From NCBI GenBank assembly GCA_040877935.1, contig JBBDNB010000008.1:67348-131347 (forward strand): a DNA stretch of 64,000 nt, in the 5' to 3' direction. The translations under genes were made by a program, and so were the position numbers. The stretch is from Chitinophagales bacterium (lineage in GTDB: Bacteria > Bacteroidota > Bacteroidia > Chitinophagales > CAIOSU01). This document shows, one piece after another, positions 27,475 through 38,380 of this stretch (the stretch's first letter is position 1; each line of letters opens with the position of its first letter). The notes beneath the pieces are model-generated. The model saw only the letters and a list, made by a program, of their open reading frames with translations, had not been told where the DNA came from and ran no database searches.

Positions 27475-28215
27475 ATGCTGAATCAGCTTAAACTTAAAAA
27501 TGCACTTTTTTTTGACATAGAATGCGTTCCAACAGTAGAGAAATTTGAAGATCTCACTCCTGAATTCCAAGAATTATGGGCACTCAAAGCCAAAAGAATA
27601 GACAAAGAAAATGAAAATCCTGCAGCTTTATATTCCCAAAAAGCGGGAATATATGCTGAATTTGGAAAGGTGATATGCATTTCAGCTGGCATCCTCGTTT
27701 CTGAAGGCGGGTCACCAAAACTCAGAATCACCTCATTTGCCGATGATAATGAAAAGAAAGTATTGGAAGGGTTCAAAACCTTGTTGGACAAATACTTCAA
27801 TCAACCGGGGAAACACCTGCTCGTGGGTCACAATATTAAAGAGTTTGACATCCCTTATGTGTGCCGAAGAATGCTTGTTCACGGCATTCAATTGCCTGCT
27901 ATAATAGATATTGCAGGCAAAAAACCATGGGAAATTGCACATTTAGATACCTTGGAATTGTGGAAATTTGGTGATTATAAAAACTACACCTCACTACGCC
28001 TGCTTGCTGCCCTTTTCGATATTCCCACACCAAAAGACGACATTGACGGCAGTCAAGTGGCTTCAGTGTATTATGATGATGGAGATTTAGAAAGAATTCG
28101 CATTTATTGTCAAAAAGATGTGCTTACTGTTGTACAGCTCATTCGAAAATATCGGGGAGAAAGTTTGTTGGATGAAACTGAAGTAACAATAGCAGGAGAA
28201 GAACATCAAGCGTAA
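27475..28215 (+). CDS. 3'-5' exonuclease, PolB-like (DEDDy superfamily)
   Basis: 246 residues of the predicted PolB-like 3'-5' exonuclease family. Exo I is FFDIECVP near residue 13. Exo II is VGHNIKEFDIPYVCRRM at about residues 118-134. Exo III is IYCQKDVLTVVQL near residue 203. These motifs carry the D, E, D and D metal ligands of the DEDD nucleases; the exact DEDDy tyrosine spacing is consistent with YCQKD. It probably trims single-stranded DNA or RNA ends. It stands alone on the plus strand. Confidence 0.9.
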   Translation: MLNQLKLKNALFFDIECVPTVEKFEDLTPEFQELWALKAKRIDKENENPAALYSQKAGIYAEFGKVICISAGILVSEGGSPKLRITSFADDNEKKVLEGFKTLLDKYFNQPGKHLLVGHNIKEFDIPYVCRRMLVHGIQLPAIIDIAGKKPWEIAHLDTLELWKFGDYKNYTSLRLLAALFDIPTPKDDIDGSQVASVYYDDGDLERIRIYCQKDVLTVVQLIRKYRGESLLDETEVTIAGEEHQA

Positions 28216-28421
28216 TACACCTCTCAAAAACCATTTAGCCTCAATCCCTATTAAATATATTTTGTAAAAGCTTTTCGCAACAATTGCGGATCTACCGTAA
28301 TGCAGCTTCAGGTAATATGTTAGAAGGCAAGAAAGCACTAGTGTCCATAGCAATCTCACAGCGTGATTTGTTAAAAAATGTTGATTTTAAACAAAGGGGC
28401 TTAAACACTGTTAGAAAAACA

Positions 28422-28451
28422 TTTGAAATCTAACTATTAGCATTACCTTTG
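28422..28451 (+). promoter_or_regulatory. Promoter of the SulP / carbonic anhydrase pair
   Basis: TTTG at 28422-28425, an 18-nt spacer, and TACCTTTG at 28444-28451, an exact -7 consensus match. The transporter ATG is about 49 nt downstream. The spacing is 1 nt shorter than the usual 19-21. Confidence 0.6.
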
Positions 28452-28500
28452 ATCAGCAATAGTATTACTAACTAAATTTAAACCCTAAGATAGAAATTCC

Positions 28501-30039
28501 ATGAAAGACCTCTTCAAACACATTAAAAGTGATCTGCCCGCCAGTATTGTCGTATTTTTTGTTGCCGTTCCCTTATGTCTCGGTATTGCCTTAGCTTCTG
28601 GCGCACCGCTTTTTGCAGGTGTAATTGCAGGAATAGTTGGCGGTATAGTAGTTGGGGCAGCAAGTGGATCTCCTTTGGGCGTTAGTGGTCCAGCAGCCGG
28701 CCTTGCTGTAATAGTATTAGATGCCATCACCACCATGGGCTCGTGGGAAGCATTTTTGGTAGCAGTAGTATTGGCTGGTGTAATCCAATTGGCAATGGGC
28801 TATGCCAAAATGGGAATTATAGCCTATTATTTTCCCAGTTCTGTCATTAAGGGAATGCTCTCGGGAATTGGAATAATCATCTTTTTAAAGCAAATACCCC
28901 ATGCAATTGGGTATGACGAAAATTACGAAGGAGATTTGTCTTTTGTACAAAGAGATGGAGAAACCACTTTTTCTGAATTGATAAAAATGCTGGATTATAT
29001 TTCTCCGGCAGCAGTTATTACATCAGTTGTGTGCCTGTTCATTTTAATTTTGTGGGAGGTCGTATTGATGAAAAAACATAAAATTTTCAAAGTAATACAG
29101 GGACCTCTTGTAGCGGTGCTTGCTGGAATTGGGTTTAACTTGTTTTTTGCCAGCGGTGCAACTTCATTTAGCTTTTACGACAAACAATTGGTGAGCATTC
29201 CAGTAGCAGACGGGGTATCATCATTTTTCGGTCAATTTACCACACCAGATTTTAGCCTTTCCGTATTTACGGATATTAATTTATACTTGATTGCTATAGT
29301 ATTGGCAATAGTGGCAAGTTTGGAAACTTTACTTTGCGTAGAAGCTACTGACAAATTAGATCCCCATAAAAGAGTAACACCTACCAACCGTGAGCTAAAA
29401 GCCCAGGGACTTGGAAATATCGTATCAGGGTTTATTGGAGGTTTGCCCATTACACAAGTGATCGTTAGAAGTTCTGCCAATATCTCCTTTGGTGGCAGGA
29501 CTAAAATGTCCGCCATCATTCACGGTTTTTTACTTTTGATCAGCATTATTGCAATTCCAGGCATATTGAATTTAATCCCACTTTCTGCACTTGCAGCTAT
29601 TCTGTTTATAGTGGGTTATAAATTGGCCAAGCCCGAATTGTTTAAGCAGATGTACAAAAATGGCTGGGAGCAGTTTATTCCTTTTATGGCTACCATTGTA
29701 GGTATCGTATTTACTGACCTTCTTAAAGGTATTGGAATTGGTATGGCCGTGGGTATATTTTTCGTATTGAAAAACAACTACAAAAATCCGTTCTATTTTA
29801 CTACAAATGGAGAAAAAGACAAGCACGAGTTTGAAATAAAACTTTCAGAAGAAGTTACTTTCCTCAATAAAGGAAGCATTTTGCAACAACTAAACAATAT
29901 TCCCAAAGATTCGAAAGTAATTATTGATGGTACTCGATCAAAAGTAATAGCCTTTGATGTTTTGGAAATTATCAGGGATTTTAAAATAAGTGCTAAAGAC
30001 AAAAACATTGAGTTGGAAATAAAAGGAATTGAAATTTAA
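28501..30039 (+). CDS. SulP-family inorganic anion transporter
   Basis: 512 residues with about 10-12 membrane segments and the SulP signature region ASGAPLFAGVIAGIVGGIVVG near the N-terminus. The C-terminal 80 residues form a STAS-like domain (KHEFEIKLSEEVTFLNKGSI...VIIDGTRSKVIAFDVLEII). SulP proteins carry sulfate or bicarbonate. The carbonic anhydrase gene 25 bp downstream, in the same operon, points to bicarbonate as the likely substrate, supplying CO2/HCO3- interconversion. A promoter is visible 49 nt upstream. Confidence 0.92.
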   Translation: MKDLFKHIKSDLPASIVVFFVAVPLCLGIALASGAPLFAGVIAGIVGGIVVGAASGSPLGVSGPAAGLAVIVLDAITTMGSWEAFLVAVVLAGVIQLAMGYAKMGIIAYYFPSSVIKGMLSGIGIIIFLKQIPHAIGYDENYEGDLSFVQRDGETTFSELIKMLDYISPAAVITSVVCLFILILWEVVLMKKHKIFKVIQGPLVAVLAGIGFNLFFASGATSFSFYDKQLVSIPVADGVSSFFGQFTTPDFSLSVFTDINLYLIAIVLAIVASLETLLCVEATDKLDPHKRVTPTNRELKAQGLGNIVSGFIGGLPITQVIVRSSANISFGGRTKMSAIIHGFLLLISIIAIPGILNLIPLSALAAILFIVGYKLAKPELFKQMYKNGWEQFIPFMATIVGIVFTDLLKGIGIGMAVGIFFVLKNNYKNPFYFTTNGEKDKHEFEIKLSEEVTFLNKGSILQQLNNIPKDSKVIIDGTRSKVIAFDVLEIIRDFKISAKDKNIELEIKGIEI

Positions 30040-30064
30040 TTTTTAAATAAAAAAATAAGTAGCA

Positions 30065-30700
30065 ATGAAAAAAACAATGACCAAAGCAAATCAAGAAAAT
30101 CTTTCGCCAGCAGAGGCCTTGGAGATTTTAAAAAAGGGAAACGAAAAATTCTCCCAATCACTTGGCTACTCGAGTGAGTTGAAGCAACAATTGGAAGATA
30201 CCGCAAAGGGACAGGCACCTTTTGCCATAGTGCTGGGCTGTATTGATTCGCGCGTGCCCTGTGAAATTATTTTCGATCAGGGAATTGGAGATATTTTCAC
30301 CTGCCGTGTAGCTGGAAATATTGTAAATGAAGACGTACTGGGAAGTATGGAATTTGCCTGCAAGGCTGCCGGATCGAAATTAATAGTAGTACTTGGCCAC
30401 AGCAAATGTGGAGCTGTGAAAGGCGCCTGTGATAATGTTGAGCTCGGAAATCTTACTGCCCTGGTGAATAAGATAAAACCGGCTATTGAAGCTGAAACCA
30501 CTACTAAAGAAAATCGAAATTCGAGCAATGCTGAGTTTGTAGAAAATGTAGCAAAACTCAATGTAGAGCATGTGCTGAAACAAATCAAAGCTAAAAGCCC
30601 CGACCTGGCTGAGATGATCAATAGCGGAGCTGTTGGACTTGTAGGAGCCATGTACGATGTAGAGAGCGGAAAAGTAAATTTTTATAACAAAGCTGTTTAG
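30065..30700 (+). CDS. Beta-class carbonic anhydrase
   Basis: 211 residues. Zinc ligands are readable: CIDSRVP (Cys with the Asp-Arg dyad) near residue 59, and GHSKCGAVKGA (His and Cys) near residue 117. The enzyme hydrates CO2 to bicarbonate. Located 25 bp after the SulP transporter gene, it likely works with it in bicarbonate uptake or pH balance. No signal peptide, so cytoplasmic. Confidence 0.95.
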   Translation: MKKTMTKANQENLSPAEALEILKKGNEKFSQSLGYSSELKQQLEDTAKGQAPFAIVLGCIDSRVPCEIIFDQGIGDIFTCRVAGNIVNEDVLGSMEFACKAAGSKLIVVLGHSKCGAVKGACDNVELGNLTALVNKIKPAIEAETTTKENRNSSNAEFVENVAKLNVEHVLKQIKAKSPDLAEMINSGAVGLVGAMYDVESGKVNFYNKAV

Positions 30701-30789
30701 TATATTTTCGCTACTTTGAAATAAGCTGGCAAGAGATATCAATTCAAACCAGGTAAATAGAGGTATTTCTTCAAAACACAGGTTATGTG

Positions 30790-31470
30790 ATGCAGGACGA
30801 AGGTATAAAGGTTGTTCTTAATATTGATGACAGACTTTTTCTGAAAGATCCCAATTCTTCTGAAGTGGGCAAAAGCATTATTGAACACAGCATTTTGCTG
30901 ATCAGTAAAATAGGTTTTGAATCTTTTACTTTTAAAAAATTGGCGAAAAAAATAGGGATTACAGAGCCTTCTGTTTATCGCTATTTTAAAAACAAGCACA
31001 AACTGCTTTTTTACCTTTTGTCCTGGTATTGGATTTGGATGAAATACAAAATTGATACAGCTTCCTACAATATTTCATCAGCAGAGCAACGACTGAAAAT
31101 TGCAATTAAGAAACTTTCCGAGCCGATTGAAAAAGACGACAACTACAAATACATTGATGAAGTAGCACTCTATAACATTGTAATTGCAGAGTCTTCAAAA
31201 GTATATCTCACAAAAGAAGTGGATAGGGAAAACAAAGAAGGGCTGTTTAAAAGCTACCAAAGATTATGTCAGCAGATTTCGGACATCATAAAAGAGATCA
31301 ATCCCGAATACCGCTTTCCTACAGCGCTGGTTTCTACTACTATTGAAAGTTCACACAGCCAGAAATATTTTGCAGAGCATCTGCCCTATCTCACAGAAGT
31401 CACAAAAGATCAGATAAAAGACACCACCGAATTTCTCACAGAACTGATTTTGAAAACGATCAAAAATTGA
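30790..31470 (+). CDS. TetR/AcrR-family regulator
   Basis: 226 residues, with a HTH at about 45-75 (FTFKKLAKKIGITEPSVYRYFKNKHKLLFYLL). The upstream stretch is longer than usual. GTG at 30787 directly precedes ATG 30790; the ATG is taken. The ligand domain is unrecognised. The DUF2490 gene starts 7 bp after its stop, so it probably controls that gene or is co-expressed with it. Confidence 0.85.
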   Translation: MQDEGIKVVLNIDDRLFLKDPNSSEVGKSIIEHSILLISKIGFESFTFKKLAKKIGITEPSVYRYFKNKHKLLFYLLSWYWIWMKYKIDTASYNISSAEQRLKIAIKKLSEPIEKDDNYKYIDEVALYNIVIAESSKVYLTKEVDRENKEGLFKSYQRLCQQISDIIKEINPEYRFPTALVSTTIESSHSQKYFAEHLPYLTEVTKDQIKDTTEFLTELILKTIKN

Positions 31471-31477
31471 TTTTTAA

Positions 31478-32170
31478 ATGCACCACACACTTTGCACTGC
31501 ATTGTTTGTTCTGCTGGCGAATGTTTTATTTTCACAAAATAATGAAAGTAAGCTGGGCTACTGGCTAATGGGCTTCAACCAAACCCGTTTTCACAAAAAC
31601 TGGAGTCTGCACAGCGAAATACAATACCGAAGCTATGAAGTGTTGCCCAATACAGAGCAGCTTTTGCTCAGAGGAGGCATCAATTATCATATCAATTCAG
31701 AACACTCAGTAACAGCCGGCTATGGCCGTATCCATAATCATGCTTTTGATAAAGATGCAAATCCCGGTATTCAAGTCTCAGAAAACCGGATTTGGCAGCA
31801 ATACTTGATGCTCAATAACATTAGCCGGGTCTTTTTTCAGCACCGCTACCGAATTGAACAAAGATGGCTAAAAACAGAACATTCGAGCAATTACCTCAAT
31901 CGCTTCAGATATTTCCTGCGTGTTAGTGTTCCCATAAATAATGCTGAGTTGAAAGCTAAAACACTCTATTTAACACTTTACGATGAAATTTTTATACATA
32001 TAGATGAGCAGCCTTTTGACAGAAATCGCTTGTATGGTGCCTTGGGTTTCAGGTGGACTTCAATGCTGTCCATTGAAGTCGGATACCTTGCTCAAACTAC
32101 TGCAACAACACAACACCTGCTTCAAACTGCTGTTTTTTACAATATTGATTTCAGAAAAAGGGATAAATAA
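31478..32170 (+). CDS. DUF2490 outer-membrane-like protein
   Basis: 230 residues. A signal peptide ends near LFSQ. The body matches DUF2490: YWLMGFNQTRFHKNWSLHSEIQYR and LLLRGGINYHIN near residues 55-75, with alternating strands ending in YNIDFRKR. Predicted to be a small outer-membrane barrel. Its function is not known. It is 7 bp downstream of the TetR gene. Confidence 0.88.
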   Translation: MHHTLCTALFVLLANVLFSQNNESKLGYWLMGFNQTRFHKNWSLHSEIQYRSYEVLPNTEQLLLRGGINYHINSEHSVTAGYGRIHNHAFDKDANPGIQVSENRIWQQYLMLNNISRVFFQHRYRIEQRWLKTEHSSNYLNRFRYFLRVSVPINNAELKAKTLYLTLYDEIFIHIDEQPFDRNRLYGALGFRWTSMLSIEVGYLAQTTATTQHLLQTAVFYNIDFRKRDK

Positions 32171-32412
32171 TTTTAGAAGGCAAATTATTTATAAGACAAT
32201 TGCCTTTTCAAAGAATCACTCAGGTAACAAAGGCTAATGTGCAGTCTTATTTTTCCTCCGGGAATCCGAAATATATTTTTCCTACTCTAACAATAAGATA
32301 TTCAAGACTATGTATTCTACTTGGGGGAAAATTATTTTTTTGCGCTTTTCACTTAAAACTTTCTAAGTCTTTTACCGTAAAAGAACACATCTAATATTCA
32401 AAAGCAAATCAA

Positions 32413-34848
32413 ATGAGCATTTCTTTCATAGACAAATTATTCAAGGATGGCTCAAGAACCAACTATAAGCTCATATTTTCATTAGCATGTGTCTTATATT
32501 TTTCTTTTGGTATTTTTATCAATATACTGAATACTGAAGGAAATGATCCACTGTGGATGCGACTGGGACTAAGTCTGATTGGATTATCTACAGTTGCCTA
32601 CTCTTACAAATCAGCCTGGGCAAATAAAAATTTCGAGACCCTGCTGACCTTCATCATGTTCATGTTCAATTTCCACTTCTACTATCTCCTGCTAATAAAT
32701 GATTTTGATCCGGGTTACAAAATGGGGCTGCTTGTAGGAGTTGTGTCAACCCTTATTTTTATCAACAACAAAAAAATACTTAGCGCATACATCCTCTTTA
32801 ATGTACTGGAATTTACTTTTTTAGTAGCCCTAACACAACAGTTCAACTGGCCTAATACAACTTTGGGCTTTCTGATTTTCACTGTTCTGATACTGGGATA
32901 TTTGACCAATAACGAGCGCCAGGCAGCATTTGTAAAACTCCGGTCGAATGAAGCACTTTTAAAATCCATTAACAATAATGTGTTGCACGGTATTTACAGG
33001 ATGGACGCACATCATCATCTTATATACTGCAACGAGCACTTTTTAAGCATGCTCGGCTTTCGTAAAATGGAAAATATCAATAAACAGAATTACCCTATCA
33101 ATTTCGCACAAAAAACCACTTGCAATAATTTTTTGTGGGCTATGGAAAGGAATGAAACTGTAAGAAATAAAGAAGTATTGCTGCTGAAAAAAAACGGGCA
33201 GGCATTTTGGGCCATTATTAGCCAAACACCTGTGTGTGATTCAAGGGGCAATGTCATTTATTATGACGGCTCTATCATAGACATTTCAGAGCAAAAGAAA
33301 ACAGAAAAAGACCTGCAAATATTCTCAGCGGCTATCAATTACTCTCCCTCTGCTGTTGTAATTCTTGAAAAAGACGGCTGCATTAAATATGCGAACCCGG
33401 AATTTGTGAACTTCACGAAAACACCTGACAACGAGGTGGAAGGACGTAAAATTTGGGAATTTGGTTTAAAAGGAGAAAAAAACCTTAAAAAGCTGGTCGA
33501 AAAAATGAACAATGGAAAAAACTGGAAGGGCGAGATCAGTTTTATTGACAATCAGAACCAGATAAAAACCCACCTGGCTAGTATTGCACCTATTATAGGG
33601 GATAAAAATCAGGTATTAAACTATGTGCTTGTTTCAGAGGATATTACTGCTATGAAAGAAAAAGAGCGCGAACTCAATTTTGCTAAAGAACTGGCTGAAG
33701 ATGCTATGAAAGCCAAGGAACATTTCCTTTCTACTATGAGTCACGAGTTGCGTACTCCTATGAATGCAGTTATCGGATGTACCAATTTACTGATGGATCA
33801 AAATCCTGACAAGGAAGAACAGGAAAATCTGGAAATCCTGAAATTTTCTGCAAATAATCTATTGGCTATTATCAATGATATTCTTGATTTATCGAAAATT
33901 GATGCAGGAAAATTAAGCTTGAGCAATGAGGCATTTGACCCAAGGAAACTCTTTAGCAAGATCGAAAAGCTACATTCTGTAAGTGCTAAGGAAAAAGAAA
34001 TAGCACTTGAACTGCATTTCGATAAAAATATTCCTCAGCAATTTAATGGTGATCCTAACAGACTCAATCAAATATTGAACAACCTAATTTCTAATGCCAT
34101 CAAATTTACCCATAAAGGCAAAGTGAGCATACATGCAAATTGTAATTTCAATAAAAACAACAAAGCAGAACTCACTGTAAAAGTAAAAGACAGTGGTATT
34201 GGTATTCCAAAAGAAAAACAGCAAAACATCTTTGACAGCTTTACACAGGTTCACTCTCACAAGAACGACAAGCTCTATGGAGGAACTGGGCTGGGACTTA
34301 CCATCACAAAAAAACTTATAGAACTTCAAAATGGAAGTATCAGTATTGAAAGCAAAGTAGGTAAAGGTTCAGAATTTACTTTCACACTTCCTCTGAGTTA
34401 CAGTCAGGTTGGAGTAAAAGAAGCTGTAAAAGAACTGAACAGCAACAAGAAGTCACTGAAAGGGATACATATACTCGTTGTGGAAGACAATCCTATCAAC
34501 AGGAAAATCGCTACCCGCTTTTTAGAAAAATGGGACATTACAATAAGTATAGCTGAAAATGGTGTTCAGGCCATTGACAGCATAAAAGAAAACACTCCCG
34601 ATTTGATATTGATGGATCTTCAAATGCCTGTAATGGATGGATATGAGGCTACCAAAAAGATTCGCAAAATCAGAAATGCCAAAATCAAAAAACTACCTAT
34701 CATAGCACTTTCAGCATCAGCTACTACCGTTGAGAAAAAACGCGCTATAGAAAGTGGTGTAAATCATTACATCACAAAACCTTTCAAGCCCGAAGAATTG
34801 AGAAGTAGTATAGAAAAGCTTGTACTCAAAAAAGTAAATGCCGCTTGA
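32413..34848 (+). CDS. Hybrid sensor histidine kinase with receiver domain
   Basis: 811 residues. The N-terminal ~160 residues are hydrophobic, with several TM helices. Two PAS domains follow (about 180-295 and 300-420), then HisKA with FLSTMSHELRTPMNAVIG (about 438), HATPase_c with DPNRLNQILNNLISNAIKFT and GGTGLGLTITKKL (about 540-650), and a C-terminal receiver domain with the phosphoacceptor in LILMDLQMPVMDGYEAT and the ITKPFKPEEL end. The receiver can relay phosphate onward. No cognate partner lies adjacent. A perfect 12-bp hairpin beyond the stop is a likely terminator. Confidence 0.95.
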   Translation: MSISFIDKLFKDGSRTNYKLIFSLACVLYFSFGIFINILNTEGNDPLWMRLGLSLIGLSTVAYSYKSAWANKNFETLLTFIMFMFNFHFYYLLLINDFDPGYKMGLLVGVVSTLIFINNKKILSAYILFNVLEFTFLVALTQQFNWPNTTLGFLIFTVLILGYLTNNERQAAFVKLRSNEALLKSINNNVLHGIYRMDAHHHLIYCNEHFLSMLGFRKMENINKQNYPINFAQKTTCNNFLWAMERNETVRNKEVLLLKKNGQAFWAIISQTPVCDSRGNVIYYDGSIIDISEQKKTEKDLQIFSAAINYSPSAVVILEKDGCIKYANPEFVNFTKTPDNEVEGRKIWEFGLKGEKNLKKLVEKMNNGKNWKGEISFIDNQNQIKTHLASIAPIIGDKNQVLNYVLVSEDITAMKEKERELNFAKELAEDAMKAKEHFLSTMSHELRTPMNAVIGCTNLLMDQNPDKEEQENLEILKFSANNLLAIINDILDLSKIDAGKLSLSNEAFDPRKLFSKIEKLHSVSAKEKEIALELHFDKNIPQQFNGDPNRLNQILNNLISNAIKFTHKGKVSIHANCNFNKNNKAELTVKVKDSGIGIPKEKQQNIFDSFTQVHSHKNDKLYGGTGLGLTITKKLIELQNGSISIESKVGKGSEFTFTLPLSYSQVGVKEAVKELNSNKKSLKGIHILVVEDNPINRKIATRFLEKWDITISIAENGVQAIDSIKENTPDLILMDLQMPVMDGYEATKKIRKIRNAKIKKLPIIALSASATTVEKKRAIESGVNHYITKPFKPEELRSSIEKLVLKKVNAA

Positions 34849-35142
34849 TTCCCCGCTCCCCTATCCGATAATTATACTTTTATTTTGGCTGTGTAAACCC
34901 CTTATAATTTTAACCCTCATTATGCAATTGAAAAGCAATTGCATAATTTGACGAATGAAAATCAATAATTTATCATGAAACGAACATGCCAAAAAATTTT
35001 GGCATACATGAGCTTATTAAAATTTTTTGGTATTGTGAGTTCCCTGCCTTTGCCGAAACAGCTAGTACAGGCAGGCATCTGACCGCTAAAAATAAATTTT
35101 AAACAGATGAAATGGAAAATACCAAAATGGTGATTTTCATTG
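34849..35142. other. Intergenic region with two strong hairpins
   Basis: Nearly 300 bp without an intact gene. It contains the histidine kinase terminator hairpin (34919-34947) and a second dyad CCAAAAAATTTT / AAAATTTTTTGG (34989-35000, 35019-35030). A GC-richer tract with AGTACAGGCAGG follows. Confidence 0.6.
34919..34950 (+). terminator. Hairpin after the histidine kinase gene
   Basis: A perfect 12-bp stem, ATTATGCAATTG / CAATTGCATAAT, with a 5-nt loop AAAAG lies about 70 nt past the stop of the kinase gene. The T-tract after it is short (TTG), so termination efficiency is uncertain. Confidence 0.5.
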
Positions 35143-35325
35143 TCATGGTGAAACCTGTACAGGTTTTACACTAAAATAAGCAGCAAGTATTTCAATCACA
35201 GCTTTATTGGCTTTGTTTCCCTCAGCAGGTACATTGACCTTTACTTTTAATCCATTACCAAATTCACTTACTTCTGGCTTTTTGGCATTGGGAATGACTT
35301 TAATTTTAATTATATTTTCAGGCAT
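35143..35325 (-). CDS. DUF167/YggU-family protein, C-terminally shortened
   Basis: 60 residues matching the N-terminal two-thirds of YggU: IIKIKVIPNAKKPEVSEFGNGLKVKVNVPAEGNKANKAVIEIL. Full members run to about 75-95 residues with a terminal segment of the type ISGExSRxK, which is missing here: the frame stops at VQVSP. None of the other frames restores the missing end. It may be a decayed gene or a short functional variant. The function of the family is not established. Confidence 0.75.
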   Translation of the reverse strand: MPENIIKIKVIPNAKKPEVSEFGNGLKVKVNVPAEGNKANKAVIEILAAYFSVKPVQVSP

Positions 35326-35440
35326 AATGTAAAGTTATGGCTTTATATTCCTTCGATTATATTAAACCTCCTGTGAGTCTGACACATCCCTTGGGTAGTC
35401 CGGCATGACAATAAAAATCACAGTGGAACAAGAATCAGCT

Positions 35441-35642
35441 ATGAAATCATACAAAGTATTCTATCATTGACACACCAGGTTCTGTAATTGAACTTGAAAG
35501 AATACTGAATAAACACGCTGCCAAAGCTTGGGAATTGAAAAGCATTACAAATAATACAGAATTAAGTACCGGCCTTTTGAGCAGTGAAAACTACAGTTCC
35601 GTACTTGTAGTTTTGGAAAAAGAAAAAGACCGCTCCAGTTAA
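35441..35642 (+). pseudogene. Frameshifted DUF4177-like small gene
   Basis: ATG at 35441 gives MKSYKVFYH then a stop at 35468. In the next frame, beginning about 35454, the sequence reads YSIIDTPGSVIELERILNKHAAKAWELKSITNN (in part) to TAA at 35640. The second part, with the NKHAAKAWELKSI helix and a terminal VLVVLEKE strand, looks like small DUF4177-type proteins. A single-base change near 35454-35466 separates the frames. The 3' end overlaps a hairpin shared with the next gene. Confidence 0.55.
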
Positions 35643-35656
35643 TGAAGCAGTCTTTC
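35615..35656 (-). terminator. Hairpin downstream of the ice-binding-like gene
   Basis: AAAGAC (35625-35630) pairs with GTCTTT (35650-35655), reinforced by GCT/AGC inside. On the minus strand it is followed by TTTTTCTTTTT, so it would end transcription of the DUF3494 gene that stops at 35685. Confidence 0.6.
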
Positions 35657-35684
35657 AGGTTGTTAAGCGATTTGTTGTTTTAAT

Positions 35685-36437
35685 CTACTTTTTCACAATA
35701 GTATTGGCTTGCATGGTTACTGCACCATTTCTCGCCAATGCCCTGCCATCAAGCGTTGCACCAGTATCAAAAGTGATAGATTCAAGTGCCATAACTGTAC
35801 CTTTCATAACAGTAGTCGTTCCAAAACTTGCAGAACTGGATACTTGCCAAAAGATATTTGATGCCAAAGCACCACCACTAAGAATAACTTTACGTCCGGG
35901 CGTTGTAGTAAACGTAGATGCTATTTGAATGATAAAAGTAGCATTTGCATTTCCCTTTGCATCAAAAGTAAGATCTCCTGAAGAAATCTCAAGTGATGAA
36001 GTGGATTTGTATAGTCCTGGTGTAAGTGTAAGACCACCTATATTTCCATTTAAAGCAACTATATCCGTGGAAGTTCTTCCGGCAGCATCATTGTAAGCTG
36101 CTGTTAAATCCAGCTTTGCAAGATCTGTCAATGGCGTATTAATGTATTCTGTGCCATTTAATATTCCGGGAGGAAATCCATCGACCGAAGAACCTGGGTC
36201 TAATCCAAGATCACCGGTAATAGTTGTTTCACCGGTATTGGTAATGGCCGAACCACCAAGCACTGCAAATGTAGAAGCGGATGTTCCCAGCGATACTTTA
36301 TCTTGATTATCTTTTTGTGAAGGAATCTCAAAAGGATTGTCTTTATTCCCAACAGTTGTATCATCGTCTTTTTTGCACCCGTAAAGCAACACTGCCGCTA
36401 CCATTACAAGGGTTGTTAATAATTTTTTACTTGTCAT
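35685..36437 (-). CDS. DUF3494 ice-binding-like lipoprotein
   Basis: 250 residues. A lipobox-like VLLYGCKKDDD near residue 20 predicts a surface lipoprotein. The body matches DUF3494 (ice-binding proteins): FAVLGGSAITNTGETTITGDLGLDPGSSV (in part), GLTLTPGLYKSTSSLEISSGDLTFD, ATFIIQIASTFTT and the SNIFWQV motif, ending in TMQANTIVKK. This domain forms a beta-solenoid that in studied members binds ice, giving freeze or adhesion properties; some non-cold organisms also carry it. Ice binding here is inferred from family only. Confidence 0.9.
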   Translation of the reverse strand: MTSKKLLTTLVMVAAVLLYGCKKDDDTTVGNKDNPFEIPSQKDNQDKVSLGTSASTFAVLGGSAITNTGETTITGDLGLDPGSSVDGFPPGILNGTEYINTPLTDLAKLDLTAAYNDAAGRTSTDIVALNGNIGGLTLTPGLYKSTSSLEISSGDLTFDAKGNANATFIIQIASTFTTTPGRKVILSGGALASNIFWQVSSSASFGTTTVMKGTVMALESITFDTGATLDGRALARNGAVTMQANTIVKK

Positions 36438-36614
36438 TTTATTAGAATTTTTGTTCCCACTATTTGTGGACTTGTGTGAATAATTTCACAGCATGAAGTT
36501 GCATACCTTTTAACCTTTAATCTTACACAATTTTAGAAAAGAGTTACATCATTCACACATAATCCAGAGTAACAAGCAGAGTTCGGAATACAGTGAAACC
36601 ATGAACAGTCTCAC

Positions 36615-36651
36615 GAAAAAAAACCGCTCCAAAACTAATTGAAGCGGTTTT
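36615..36651 (-). terminator. Rho-independent terminator of groEL
   Basis: Perfect 9-bp stem AAAACCGCT / AGCGGTTTT (36620-36628, 36643-36651) followed on the minus strand by a T-run, 28 nt past the groEL stop codon. Confidence 0.85.
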
Positions 36652-36678
36652 TCAGATTTATAATATGGGATTAACCCA

Positions 36679-38349
<1,671 letters not shown>

Positions 38350-38380
38350 TTAATTGGTTAATTAAATTTTAAACTTTTTT

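Noticed and set aside
30787-30789. GTG start for the second TetR-type gene
   Set aside because: The ATG directly after it is the more usual start; the difference is one residue.
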